Shown one piece after another: positions 25,025 to 34,101 of a DNA stretch of 64,000 bases (the stretch's first letter is position 1; each line of letters opens with the position of its first letter). The DNA is taken from positions 2,426,501 through 2,490,500 of the forward strand of contig NZ_RCCC01000001.1 in the NCBI RefSeq assembly GCF_003663825.1, given 5' to 3'. Both the position numbers and the translations under genes were made by a program. The notes beneath the pieces are model-generated. The model saw only the letters and a list, made by a program, of their open reading frames with translations, had not been told where the DNA came from and did not search any database. This stretch comes from Acidovorax sp. 106 (GTDB lineage: Bacteria > Pseudomonadota > Gammaproteobacteria > Burkholderiales > Burkholderiaceae_C).

Positions 25025-25885
25025 ATGGGTTTGATTGCGCGCCTGCAAGAGCGGCTTCTGGGGATCGCCCCTTGGGATGCTGGGCACATAACCGATGAGT
25101 GGTTTCGGGCCCACTTTGAGTACGCCGCCGATGTGGTGAACCACTGGGTGGGCGGTGTGCTGGACATGCCCAGCGCGCGGTTTCTGAATTTTGGCTGTGG
25201 CGATGGCATCACCGATTTGTCGCTGGTGCTGCGCTATGGCGCCACCTCCATCCATGGGGTGGACGTGCGGCGCGAGTACCAAAAGCTGCCACGCATTGCC
25301 CGTGAGCAATTGGGCATGCAGCGTGTGCCCGTGGCGCTCACGTTTGAAACCATCCAGTCGGGCGATGCCTTGGCCCAGGCGGGTGTGCAGTACGACGGCA
25401 TCATGAGCTGGTCCACCTTCGAGCATGTGCGGCGTGATCAGTTGGCAACCATCCTGGCCGATTTGCACGCTTGCTTGCGCCCCGGGGGTTATTTCTTCAT
25501 CCAGATCGAGCCGCTGTATTTTTCCCCGTATGGTTCACACCTGCGCCGCTATGACGACACGCCTTGGCACCATTTGTTGGCGACGGAGGATGCGTTGTGG
25601 AAGGTGATCGAAAACCACCAGGGGCCGATCGATCCGGCCGAGGTGGATTTTGGCTTTGCTGATTTTGGTGTGGATGGCTACAAGCGGTTTGTCTTCAATG
25701 AGTACAAGGCGCTGAACCGGCTGACGGCGGACGAATTGGTGCAATTCGCCAAGGGCGCAGGTTTTAGCGTTGCCCGAGAAGAGCGGCGCACCGTGGACCT
25801 GGAGGTACCCGAAGGCTTGCTGTCCCAGTACCCCCGCGACTGGTTGGTGAACAACGAGATTTTCCTGTTGCTGCGCAAGGACTGA
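25025..25885 (+). CDS. SAM-dependent methyltransferase
   Basis: A 286-residue class I methyltransferase with motif I FLNFGCGDGITDLSL at about 53-67, an acidic strand IHGVDVRREYQ, motif IV SWSTFEHVRRDQL and GGYFFIQIEPLYFSPYGSHL. The ATG is preceded by a very strong ribosome binding site AGGAGGT at 25013-25019, which fixes the start. It follows the previous methyltransferase on the same strand. The acceptor is probably a sugar of the exported glycan, by context only. Its end marks a change of strand and a repeat-filled intergenic region. Confidence 0.85.
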   Translation: MGLIARLQERLLGIAPWDAGHITDEWFRAHFEYAADVVNHWVGGVLDMPSARFLNFGCGDGITDLSLVLRYGATSIHGVDVRREYQKLPRIAREQLGMQRVPVALTFETIQSGDALAQAGVQYDGIMSWSTFEHVRRDQLATILADLHACLRPGGYFFIQIEPLYFSPYGSHLRRYDDTPWHHLLATEDALWKVIENHQGPIDPAEVDFGFADFGVDGYKRFVFNEYKALNRLTADELVQFAKGAGFSVAREERRTVDLEVPEGLLSQYPRDWLVNNEIFLLLRKD

Positions 25886-26233
25886 GGCGGCGATGGCTGC
25901 GGTTGCCGGATGTTGGCTGCTACACCGCCATGCCGCTCAAAGGCTAAATTTGCTCTTAAATTAATAGCTGCCTGCGCTGTTTCTATAAGTGCTAGAGGGC
26001 TAAAACGCTGTACGTGTACGTGTACGTCGCCGGTACTTTGGGCCAGTGTTCGTGCGGGCCTGTACTGTGCTGTGCCACCATTTGCCAATGGCGTGCTCAC
26101 ATATTGATAGCTGCTAGCGCTTTTTTTGTAAGTGCTAGCAGCCTAAAACGCGGTGAGTCTGCTGGCTGCTGTGTCACCGGGGCGGCGCTGCCAGTGCGCG
26201 CCCCTGCAGTTCCGAAAATAGGGTGACCAGGCG
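25886..26233. repeat. convergent intergenic region with two Comamonadaceae AGCGCT repeat copies
   Basis: No gene is seen. Two copies of the interspersed repeat occur: a diverged one at about 25950-26006 (AATAGCTGCCTGCGCTG..AAGTGCTAGAGGG) and a better one at 26101-26148 (GATAGCTGCTAGCGC..AAGTGCTAGCAGCC). Between them lies a short tandem of TACGTG (three units, 26011-26027). The region separates the rightward methyltransferase from the leftward 1301-residue gene, so these palindromic units may act as bidirectional 3-prime-end structures. Confidence 0.75.
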
Positions 26234-29200
26234 CTAAGCGCGGAGCCAGTTTTTCACCTGGGTTTGCCAGTGCCGTGGAATGCACCGTGCCACTCCGCGC
26301 AGCAGGGGCAGCGAGCGCAGCCACACCAGGGCTTGCAGTGCCTTGGTGCGGGTCTCTTGCGCGGGCGTGGGCGCAGGCATGTGCGCCTGGAGAAAGTCCA
26401 GTGACACGTGGGTGGGGGCCAGGGGGGCAGGGGCCATGCCCTGCACATAGTCCGTGGTGTATGCCCATGCAGTGGCCGCCGGCCCAGCGGTGTGGGGCCG
26501 TGCTGCGGCCGCGTTCTCTACCGGTTGGGGCGAATGGTGGGGCACGAAATGCGCTTGCCGGATGTGCGTGAAAAACGCCAGCCAATCGGCGGGCGCCTGG
26601 TCCCAGGGTTCGACCCAACTCCATTCCCGGCCTTCCAGCCGCTCTGCAAAAGCCCCAATGTTAGGCGCCACGATGGCCAGCCCGGCTTGCAGCGCTGCAC
26701 TGAGGGTGTAGCTGTAGGTCTCTGGCCACTGTGCGGGGAACCACACAATGTCTGGCTTTAGCCATGCCAGCAGTTCCTGGAGATCAGATTCGCCGTAGGC
26801 GCCGTGTACGGTGAGGCGGGCCTTGGGCTGGGTCTGGAGGCTGCGGTAGCCGTAGCCGAGCAAGTGGAAATCCAGCGGTGCATCCGTGCGCGCGGCCTGC
26901 AGGGCAACGGACTCCAGCACGTCGGCCCCTTTGATGGTGCTGAGGGCGCCAATGACTGCCACCTTGAGCCTTGCCGTGCCCGCCAGGGGTTGCACCAGGG
27001 GAGCGGGTGCAGGGCTTTGCATGTCCGTGTGCGGCACGGCGATCACGTGGGCTGCGGGGGCAAAGGCGGCTATGCGCTGGGCGGTGTCTTGGCTGGGGGC
27101 GATGACGCAGCGCGCACTTTCCAGAAAAATCCGGTTGCTGTCTCGCCACTGCCCCATCGTGCGCCCGTCCGGCGCTGTGCTTTGTGCAGGGCAGCAGCCG
27201 CATTGCCCAGGGCCGGGCTCTGCCGCGTATTTGTCGGAGTTGTCCGTCAGCGAGATGCGTGCGCAGTAGCTGTAGTAGTCGTGCGCAGTGAAGTCGTAAC
27301 GAATACCCAGTTGGGCGGGCAATTGCTGGATGGCTGGGTGATGGCCCAGCAAGTGGTGGTAGTGGATGTGCTGCACGCCCAGGCTGCGCAGGATGTTCTG
27401 CAGATCATCCATTTGTGCTGGGATCTCAAACTCCAGCGCAAATGTCTCCTGATCTGAGGGCAGGCTGAGTTTGACGCGGTGCCCAGGGACAGGGGCCAAC
27501 ACCAGGGTTGTGACCTGATCGTCCAAGTGCTGGGCCAGCTCGTGGATGTGGCGCACGGTGCCGCCGCTTCGGTCGTGCATCACGGCGAGTACGACGGGCT
27601 TGCCACTGGTTTGGATTCTGGCGATGTCCAGCGCCAGGCGGCCCAGGCGTGCCGGGTCGGCCTGTACAAAGGCCATGACCTGCGGCTCGTAGCGGGGGTG
27701 AAGGCGCCGCAGGGTCTCCATGGCCGCTTGCTCTCGGGGGCTCTTGCTAGCACCGAAGCTCACCCCACCGGTGTGCAGAACAAAGGTGTCCAGCAGGTGC
27801 AAGTTGCGCCACCCTGCTGCTTGAGCCCGCTGGCAGAAGTCGTTTTCTTCTCCATAGCCTTTGCCAAAGTTCGCTGTGTCGAACAGCCCAACATCCACGA
27901 GGCAGTCACGCCGGATGTACATGCAAAAGCCCACCCCGGTGGGCACGTCCACCACCATACCGGGGTTGGTCTGCGCGCACAGGTTGTCTAAGCGGGCGGT
28001 GTCATAGCCTGCGGGTAACTCGTTGTCTTTGCAAAACTGGGGGTAGCTGCAAATGGTGGCATTGTTGGAGAACGGGGTGACCGAGGCCACGCGGGCGTCG
28101 CTGTAGGCCGCGTTGCGTATGCGGTCGAGCCAATCGTTGGCCACTTCGGTATCGCTGTTGAGCAACAGAACGTCATTGCTCTCGCTCAGGGCCATGCCCC
28201 GATTGACGGTGCCTACAAAGCCGAGATTGACCTCGTTTTCCAGCAGCAGCATTCTGGGCTCTTGGGCTGCTTGCTCGCGCAGCCACTGGGTGACTTCAGG
28301 CTCAGGGCTGGCATCGTTGATGACCACCAGCCTGAATGGGGTTTTGCAACGGCTGGCCAATGCCGACCCGATGCACAGCTGTGTGTCTGTCAGCCCCCGG
28401 TACACGGGAACGATCACGTCCACAGGGTGGGGAGTGGGCGCGAGAGGCTGGGGCCCATGGCTAGGCGCAGGCGCTGCGGGCCCACGGCCTAGCATTCGAT
28501 CAAGGCGCATTTTTGCGTGTACCAAGGGGCGAGTCGCCCGAAAAACAGTGGAGTTCTCAATGGATCGCAAGTAAGCAGCCAAGGCGTCAAATTCTGTTTG
28601 CTGGCGTTGGCAGGCTTGCATCAGTTCTAGGCGATGTGCCATCAATTCTTGTCGGTGGTTTGCCAACTCGGTGTTGGTATGGTGGGCGTGAGCCAGTTGG
28701 GTGCTTGCGCGAAGTATTTGCGCATCAGCCCATTGAAGCTGTGAATGCAACTGTGTGAGTTGCAGCCCTGTTTCGCTGAGTTGATTTTGGGTTTTGGTCA
28801 GCGCTGTCTGGGTTTGGGTCAGCTCGGTCTGGGTTTGGGTAAATCGTTGTCGCGACTCTGCAAGTTCATGGTCTTTGCCTGCCGCGAGGTGAGACAGCTT
28901 TTCGATCTCCGCCTGCAGCGGTCTCACCGTGCCCGCCAATGCCAGATAGTCTGCAGACATGGGCCAGCCGACTTCTGCCACGAAGGACAGACCAGCCTGT
29001 TTTTGGGCATTCACCAGCGTGGTTTGGGGAATAGGGACCTGGAACCAGGGGTCGTCTCCAGTGAGCAGCAGAAGCATTGCGCTAGAGACTGGAGGAAGGG
29101 GCGCGTTCCAGACGATTTGTTGGTGAGCGGCGTTGGCCAGCAAGAGGGGGCTTGATGCCTCTGCCGTCCATTCCCAGTGCGTGCGTCCCGCACCATCTTC

Positions 29201-30139
29201 TATTGCCAGTCGGTACACATGCATGAAGCCAGGGCGGTCTGCCGGGTCCAGCCGCAGTTCGGTCACCTGTGGCGCGTCTGGCGCAATGGTGAAGCGCAGA
29301 GTCTGTCGGCTACCGCCCATGCAGCCTGTGGTCTGCAGCTTGTTGTCTTCGGCATACTGGCCGTTGTGGCCCAGATACAACTGCGCTGTAAACCGGGCCT
29401 GCGCCAATTCCAAGACCGGTTCATCGGTTGGCGGCGCTTGCTTATCTGTCCGAGGGGTTGCCACACCAATGAGTTGGTAGGTCAGTGCATCCGGTGTGCC
29501 CAGCAGGTAGCGCGCGACGGCTGGTGGCAGGCTGTCAAAGCGGGTTTTGAATTCAGACTCTGGCAATTCTCTGGTGATGGCCTCTAGGTGGTCGAGTTGC
29601 CAGTTTTGCTCCTGAATGAAGCGAGTCAGTGAGCGGCGTGTGAAAAAGCGCAAATGGGTGCGGTCAAGCAACCCTTCTTCGCGGTAGCGAAACTCGCCTT
29701 GCAGCAATTCTGCAATCAGCCCGCTGTATGCTGCGTTTGGCACGGAGATGAGGAGTTTGCCGTTGGGGGCGAGCAGGGCTTTGCAGGCATCGACAATGCG
29801 TTCGGGCTGGCTCAAGTGCTCCAGGACGTCCGCACAGACAATGTAGTCGTACCGCTGGTTCTGAAAGCTTGCCGTGAGGTCACAGGTTTCAAGGTTATCG
29901 ACTATGACCGTGCGGTAGTAGGGACGCGCATGGGCGGCTTCCGCCTCGCTCCAGGTCAAACCATCACAGGTGCAGGACCGGGTTTCGGACAGGTACTGCC
30001 CCAGAGCACCACTACCGCACCCTAAATCAAGCACTGCTGCTTGGTGGTGAATTTGCTCCGCCAAAACGGACAGTGAGGTGCGCTCATCGGCTTTGATGGT
30101 GCGCAGATAAACGTGCAAGTCGTCGATTGAGTGCGTCAT
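26234..30139 (-). CDS. methyltransferase / coiled-coil / GT2 / GT4 multidomain glycan enzyme
   Basis: A 1301-residue protein. Residues about 1-190 are a class I methyltransferase (VLDLGCGSG at 36-44, VCADVLEHL at 101-109). About 245-395 is an all-beta region of unknown type. About 405-530 is a heptad-rich coiled coil (TQTELTQTQTALTKTQNQL). About 572-830 is a GT2 glycosyltransferase (VDVIVPVYRG, NEVNLGFVGTVNRG, the metal-binding NSDTE at 661-665, GYGEENDFCQRA). About 850-1200 is a GT-B fold of GT4 type ending with ETYSYTLSAALQAG. The overall plan recalls O-antigen capping and ruler enzymes such as WbdD, fused to polymerising transferases. It faces away from wzm/wzt but lies beside them. No signal peptide; probably cytoplasmic and membrane-peripheral. 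Confidence 0.85.
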   Translation of the reverse strand: MTHSIDDLHVYLRTIKADERTSLSVLAEQIHHQAAVLDLGCGSGALGQYLSETRSCTCDGLTWSEAEAAHARPYYRTVIVDNLETCDLTASFQNQRYDYIVCADVLEHLSQPERIVDACKALLAPNGKLLISVPNAAYSGLIAELLQGEFRYREEGLLDRTHLRFFTRRSLTRFIQEQNWQLDHLEAITRELPESEFKTRFDSLPPAVARYLLGTPDALTYQLIGVATPRTDKQAPPTDEPVLELAQARFTAQLYLGHNGQYAEDNKLQTTGCMGGSRQTLRFTIAPDAPQVTELRLDPADRPGFMHVYRLAIEDGAGRTHWEWTAEASSPLLLANAAHQQIVWNAPLPPVSSAMLLLLTGDDPWFQVPIPQTTLVNAQKQAGLSFVAEVGWPMSADYLALAGTVRPLQAEIEKLSHLAAGKDHELAESRQRFTQTQTELTQTQTALTKTQNQLSETGLQLTQLHSQLQWADAQILRASTQLAHAHHTNTELANHRQELMAHRLELMQACQRQQTEFDALAAYLRSIENSTVFRATRPLVHAKMRLDRMLGRGPAAPAPSHGPQPLAPTPHPVDVIVPVYRGLTDTQLCIGSALASRCKTPFRLVVINDASPEPEVTQWLREQAAQEPRMLLLENEVNLGFVGTVNRGMALSESNDVLLLNSDTEVANDWLDRIRNAAYSDARVASVTPFSNNATICSYPQFCKDNELPAGYDTARLDNLCAQTNPGMVVDVPTGVGFCMYIRRDCLVDVGLFDTANFGKGYGEENDFCQRAQAAGWRNLHLLDTFVLHTGGVSFGASKSPREQAAMETLRRLHPRYEPQVMAFVQADPARLGRLALDIARIQTSGKPVVLAVMHDRSGGTVRHIHELAQHLDDQVTTLVLAPVPGHRVKLSLPSDQETFALEFEIPAQMDDLQNILRSLGVQHIHYHHLLGHHPAIQQLPAQLGIRYDFTAHDYYSYCARISLTDNSDKYAAEPGPGQCGCCPAQSTAPDGRTMGQWRDSNRIFLESARCVIAPSQDTAQRIAAFAPAAHVIAVPHTDMQSPAPAPLVQPLAGTARLKVAVIGALSTIKGADVLESVALQAARTDAPLDFHLLGYGYRSLQTQPKARLTVHGAYGESDLQELLAWLKPDIVWFPAQWPETYSYTLSAALQAGLAIVAPNIGAFAERLEGREWSWVEPWDQAPADWLAFFTHIRQAHFVPHHSPQPVENAAAARPHTAGPAATAWAYTTDYVQGMAPAPLAPTHVSLDFLQAHMPAPTPAQETRTKALQALVWLRSLPLLRGVARCIPRHWQTQVKNWLRA

Positions 30140-30336
30140 CCTCCGATTATCGCCGCCGCCAATATGGCGGATGTGGCCCTGAAAGGGATAGAACGGTGGC
30201 GGTTACCGTCAGGATGAGGTCGATCGGTGCATTTTTCCAACAACTTCTGAGACACCGAATCAATTTCACGTGTAGCGTCTGGGAGGGGGGCAAGGGTTGT
30301 GCAAATGTCAGGTGCATACCTGTAACAATTGCCCTT

Positions 30337-31125
30337 ATGAGTGTTGTACCCGTATCCGCCAAACTGCTAGTCGTATCAGTGGTCAGCCACGGTCATGGGC
30401 CGCTGGTGGCACAGCTGTTGCTATCTTTGGCTCGGCACTGCTCTGGATCCATTGCCCGTGTCATATTGACCCTGAACGTGCCTGAGTCGGAACCTGTTGC
30501 TCCTGCAAGTGGGTGGCCTTTTGATTTGCAAGTGCGTCGCAATGCGGTGCCCTTGGGGTTTGGTACCAACCATAACCTTGCTCTCCATGCAGCGACAGAG
30601 CCCTTCGTTTGCGTCCTCAATCCCGATGTTGGCATCCTGGGGCCATCAGACCCACTGGCAGCTCTGGTTGCCGTTGCTCAAAAGCCTGGAATCGGTTGTG
30701 CGTATCCATTGCAAGTGAATGCCCAAGGAGAAATTCAGGACTGCGAGCGACAACTGCCAACTCTGCCAGCCTTGATTCGACGGCGGCTGTTGGGGCGCGC
30801 AGACGCTCGCGTGGATTGGGTCAATGCTGCTTGCCTGGTGTTTCCTGCAGAGGTTTGGCGCGCTGTGAAGGGGTTTGACGATGTGTACTTCATGTATTGT
30901 GAAGACGTTGATATTTGCCTCAGGGTGCGTTTGCTTGGCTTGGTATTGGCCAAGGCGCCTGTAGCTGTGGCTCATGCGGGCCAGCGGGCGAGCCATCGCA
31001 ATTGGCGCCATTTGACTTGGCATGTCCGAAGCCTACTCAGGCTGTGGTGCTCCCCCACTTTTTGGCAGGCGCGCCAATTGTTACAGTCAGATGTAACAAG
31101 CGGGGGTAGGATCAGCCCCCCATGA
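30337..31125 (+). CDS. family 2 glycosyltransferase
   Basis: A 262-residue GT2 enzyme, possibly a rhamnosyltransferase of the WbbL type. It shows the donor-binding strand LLVVSVVSHGHG (residues 10-21), GFGTNHNLAL (74-83), the DXD equivalent NPDV (95-98), a VNAACLVF block and the late acceptor motif FDDVYFMYCEDVDICLR. The ATG at 30337 places the first beta strand at the usual distance; longer in-frame starts overlap the divergent gene and lack similarity. The next gene overlaps by four bases (ATGA). Rhamnose donor synthesis is encoded at the left end of the window, consistent with but not proving a rhamnosyl activity. Confidence 0.88.
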   Translation: MSVVPVSAKLLVVSVVSHGHGPLVAQLLLSLARHCSGSIARVILTLNVPESEPVAPASGWPFDLQVRRNAVPLGFGTNHNLALHAATEPFVCVLNPDVGILGPSDPLAALVAVAQKPGIGCAYPLQVNAQGEIQDCERQLPTLPALIRRRLLGRADARVDWVNAACLVFPAEVWRAVKGFDDVYFMYCEDVDICLRVRLLGLVLAKAPVAVAHAGQRASHRNWRHLTWHVRSLLRLWCSPTFWQARQLLQSDVTSGGRISPP

Positions 31126-32225
31126 TTTGGCTGTCCTTTTTCGGGTTTTTGATCTCCGCTATCGTTGCTGCCGGGGTGGTGCGCTGGGCGCACGACCACG
31201 CTGAGCACTACGGCGAAGGCATGCCTCAGCGGTTTCACCTGGGGCATGTGCCCCGCTTGGGCGGGCTGGCGGTTTTGCTGGGGGTGGGGTGCAGTTGGCT
31301 CTTGGGGGGTGCTCAATCTGTATGGGGTGATCCGGGGTCGTTGCGCCTGGGGCCTGGTCTGGTGCTTTGGTGGCTGGCGGTGTTGCTGCCTGCGGCACTG
31401 GGGGGCATTGCGGAAGACATGACCCAGCGTCTTCGCGTCAGCTATCGGTTGTTTTTGACGGGGCTCTCTGGCTCGGTTGCGGTTTGGGGGCTAGGGTTGA
31501 CGCTGCCTCGTCTGGGACTGCCCTGGCTGGATGCCTTGTTGGCATTTGCCCCGTGGATTGGCGTGGGCATCGTTTTGCTTGCCGTGGCGGGGTTGCCGCA
31601 TGCTTTCAACATCATTGACGGCTACAACGGTCTGGCAGGCATGGTGGCCTTGATCGTCTGCCTGGCGCTGGCCCATGTGGCTTTGCAGGTGGGGGACCGG
31701 GCGCTGGCGGCGCTGTTGGTGACCACGGCAGCGGCTACCGGTGGGTTTTTGATCTGGAACTATCCGCGCGGCATGTTGTTTGCCGGGGATGGTGGGGCGT
31801 ACATCTGGGGGGTGGTGATCGCTTTGGCCAGCATCTCGTTGGTGCAGCGCAATGCCGATGTGTCGCCCTGGTTTCCGATGCTGCTGTTGATTTACCCGGT
31901 GTGGGAAACCATTTTTTCGATCTACCGCAAGGCGGTTCGGGGCATCTCGCCGGGCGTGGCGGACGCGCTGCATTTTCACCAGCTGATTTATCGCCGCATC
32001 GTCCGAGGGGTGTTTCATGACGACGAATCCCGCCGGGTGCTGATGCGCAATAACCGCACTTCGCCGTACCTCTGGGGCTTTACCTTGCTCACCGTCGTGC
32101 CGGCGGTACTGTTTTGGAACAACACATGGCTGCTGATGGGTTTTTGCTGCCTGTTTGTGATCAGCTATGTGTCGGCCTATTTGGCCATTGTTCGGTTCAA
32201 GGTGCCGTCCTGGTTGCGCCATTGA
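31122..32225 (+). CDS. WecA-like polyprenyl-phosphate sugar-1-phosphate transferase
   Basis: A 367-residue polytopic membrane protein with about ten hydrophobic helices, of the MraY/WecA superfamily. Diagnostic signatures are HVPRLGGLAV near the N-terminus, EDMTQRLRVSYR, and NIIDGYNGLAGM carrying the catalytic aspartate; a late HFHQLIYRRIVR gives the His-rich loop. These enzymes start glycan synthesis by moving a sugar-1-phosphate onto undecaprenyl phosphate. The start overlaps the GT2 gene by four bases, so both are co-translated. It is a good candidate for the initiating enzyme of the glycan exported by Wzm/Wzt. Confidence 0.92.
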   Translation: MIWLSFFGFLISAIVAAGVVRWAHDHAEHYGEGMPQRFHLGHVPRLGGLAVLLGVGCSWLLGGAQSVWGDPGSLRLGPGLVLWWLAVLLPAALGGIAEDMTQRLRVSYRLFLTGLSGSVAVWGLGLTLPRLGLPWLDALLAFAPWIGVGIVLLAVAGLPHAFNIIDGYNGLAGMVALIVCLALAHVALQVGDRALAALLVTTAAATGGFLIWNYPRGMLFAGDGGAYIWGVVIALASISLVQRNADVSPWFPMLLLIYPVWETIFSIYRKAVRGISPGVADALHFHQLIYRRIVRGVFHDDESRRVLMRNNRTSPYLWGFTLLTVVPAVLFWNNTWLLMGFCCLFVISYVSAYLAIVRFKVPSWLRH

Positions 32226-32271
32226 GTGCGTGGGTGGCGGCATTGCCACCATAAACCAGGACGGGGTCCCA

Positions 32272-34101
32272 TCAGCGGGCCAGGGTGGTCCAGGCTTGCG
32301 TCAGGTGCTTGACGAGGTCTTGGGGGCGACGCACCAGCGCATACCCTTGTGCGCCGAACAGCAGAGGCAGGTACTGGTGGGCTTCGTGGTCAATGGTTAC
32401 GCAAAAAGGGCTGAGGCCTTGGGCGCGTGCCTCCTGGATGGCGTGGCGTGTGTCCTCCAGTCCGTAGCGTCCTTCGTAAATATCAATGTCGTTGGGCTTG
32501 CCGTCCGTCAACACCAGCAGCAGGCGTTGGCGTTCGGGGCGCTCTGCCAGCCGCCGCGTTGCGTCGCGTATGGCTGCCCCCATGCGGGTGTAGAAGCCCG
32601 GCTTCAGTGCGCCGATGCGGGTATGCACTGCGTCGTTCCAGGGCTCTGTAAAGCCTTTGATGTGCTGGATGCGAACATGCTGCCTGCGCACTGAGCTGAA
32701 GCCCAGAATCTCGAAGGCGTCTCCCGATCCTGACAGCGCCGAGCCGAAGACGTAAAGCGCCTCTCGGATGACATCGATCACGCGGGCCTGCGATGTGGCA
32801 TGGGCGTCGGTCGAGAGTGAGAGGTCGGCCAGCAGCAGGGTGGCCAGGCTGCGTTCGGTGCGTTGGCGCTGGGCATACACCGGGGGGGCTTCGCTGTGTT
32901 GGGCGCTGCCGCAGGATTCGCTTTGGAAGCGCACCCAGGCGTCGATGTCGATTTCGTCGCCCGAGGCCTGGGCCTTGTGCCAGCGGGGGGCTGCTTGCAT
33001 GATTTCCAGGCGCCTGCGCACCTTGCGTGCGGTGGCTTTCAGATGGGCAGGGGGGCAGTACGGGGTACCAACCCGGGCCACAACGCATTGAACGGCGCAA
33101 TGGTCGGGCTGAAGCCGGTTGCGCCGCCAGTCCCATTCCGGGGTCTTGGTTCCAGGTCCCAAGGGCAGGTCGTCGGCGCTGGCGCTGGGCAGGTCAAGGT
33201 CAAAGCGCACGCGCGATGCGGTGGTTTGCTCGGACCGCACGAGTGACAGCGTGTCCATGTCGTTGGCGGCCATGGCGGCGTTGGGGTCTGGTTCATCCTC
33301 AGTGCCGCGGTCCAGGCGCACCAGCTCGCTCCAGCTGGTCAGTGAATCTGTTTTGGCCGCCAGCAGCATGCTGTTGCGCGATGGCTTGTGCTCTGTTTTG
33401 CGGGCGCGGCGGCGGTGGGCGTCTGTGTCCAGCGGCGTGTCCTGGGGGTTGGCGGGCGTTTGCGCTGCCGCGCCAGCTGCCGAATTCTCTGCGCTGACCG
33501 TGTCCGTGGCGTTGAGCCACAGCCACACGGGCGCTACCTGCCGGGGTGTCACAAACAGGGGGGTGTGCTCTTCGCCCCGCAAGGCTGCTTGCACTGCCGC
33601 TTCCCATGGCAGGTCTTTGCCGCGCAGGCTGTGTAGGGTCGGGCGCTGTGCCAGGTGGGCGGTGACCAAGCGCTGGTGGCGCTCGCGCAGGCCGGCAAAG
33701 CGCTGCAGTGCGCGGGCCGTGGCGGCCCGGTTGTCAGCGATCCAGTCGCCCGTGGGCTCGAGCACCGCTGCCAGGGCTGCCAGCCACAGGTACAGGTCGC
33801 GATTGAGGTCGGTGCGATCAAACACTCCGATTTGCGGGGGCAGTGCCAGCGTCTGGGCGTCCAGCTCGGGCAGGGCGCTGCGCAGGCCGCTACCGGCCAC
33901 CTTTTGCAGCCAGCGGCGGGGGCCGCCATGGCTGCTGGCTGCCACAGGCGCTACGCGTACCGCGGCATTCCCGCCGCCCGCACGAAAGAGCAGCGTGATG
34001 CTGCGTTGCATGTCTTGCAGTGCCACCTGGGTTTCTTTGCGTTGCGGCTCTGCCAGGTGGGTGATGGCACGATGCCACCATTGGCCAATCCACTCTTCCA
34101 T
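32272..34101 (-). CDS. norD: nitric oxide reductase activation protein NorD
   Basis: A 609-residue protein with a C-terminal von Willebrand A domain: the MIDAS motif DLSLS lies in LLLADLSLSTDAHATSQ, followed by LVLTDGKPNDIDIYEGRYGLEDT. The N-terminal half is helical and acidic, as in other NorD proteins. NorD works with the NorQ AAA+ ATPase to insert the non-heme iron or otherwise activate the NorCB complex. The ATG at 34101 overlaps the upstream gene's stop; a start at 34287 would lie inside that gene. It is the last gene of the norC-B-Q-(polyferredoxin)-D operon, and it converges on the WecA-like gene with 46 bases between. Confidence 0.93.
   Translation of the reverse strand: MEEWIGQWWHRAITHLAEPQRKETQVALQDMQRSITLLFRAGGGNAAVRVAPVAASSHGGPRRWLQKVAGSGLRSALPELDAQTLALPPQIGVFDRTDLNRDLYLWLAALAAVLEPTGDWIADNRAATARALQRFAGLRERHQRLVTAHLAQRPTLHSLRGKDLPWEAAVQAALRGEEHTPLFVTPRQVAPVWLWLNATDTVSAENSAAGAAAQTPANPQDTPLDTDAHRRRARKTEHKPSRNSMLLAAKTDSLTSWSELVRLDRGTEDEPDPNAAMAANDMDTLSLVRSEQTTASRVRFDLDLPSASADDLPLGPGTKTPEWDWRRNRLQPDHCAVQCVVARVGTPYCPPAHLKATARKVRRRLEIMQAAPRWHKAQASGDEIDIDAWVRFQSESCGSAQHSEAPPVYAQRQRTERSLATLLLADLSLSTDAHATSQARVIDVIREALYVFGSALSGSGDAFEILGFSSVRRQHVRIQHIKGFTEPWNDAVHTRIGALKPGFYTRMGAAIRDATRRLAERPERQRLLLVLTDGKPNDIDIYEGRYGLEDTRHAIQEARAQGLSPFCVTIDHEAHQYLPLLFGAQGYALVRRPQDLVKHLTQAWTTLAR

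Noticed and set aside
25886..26233. CRISPR-like alternation of repeat and spacer
   Set aside because: Only two diverged repeat copies, of the interspersed palindromic family, with no regular spacing and no cas genes.
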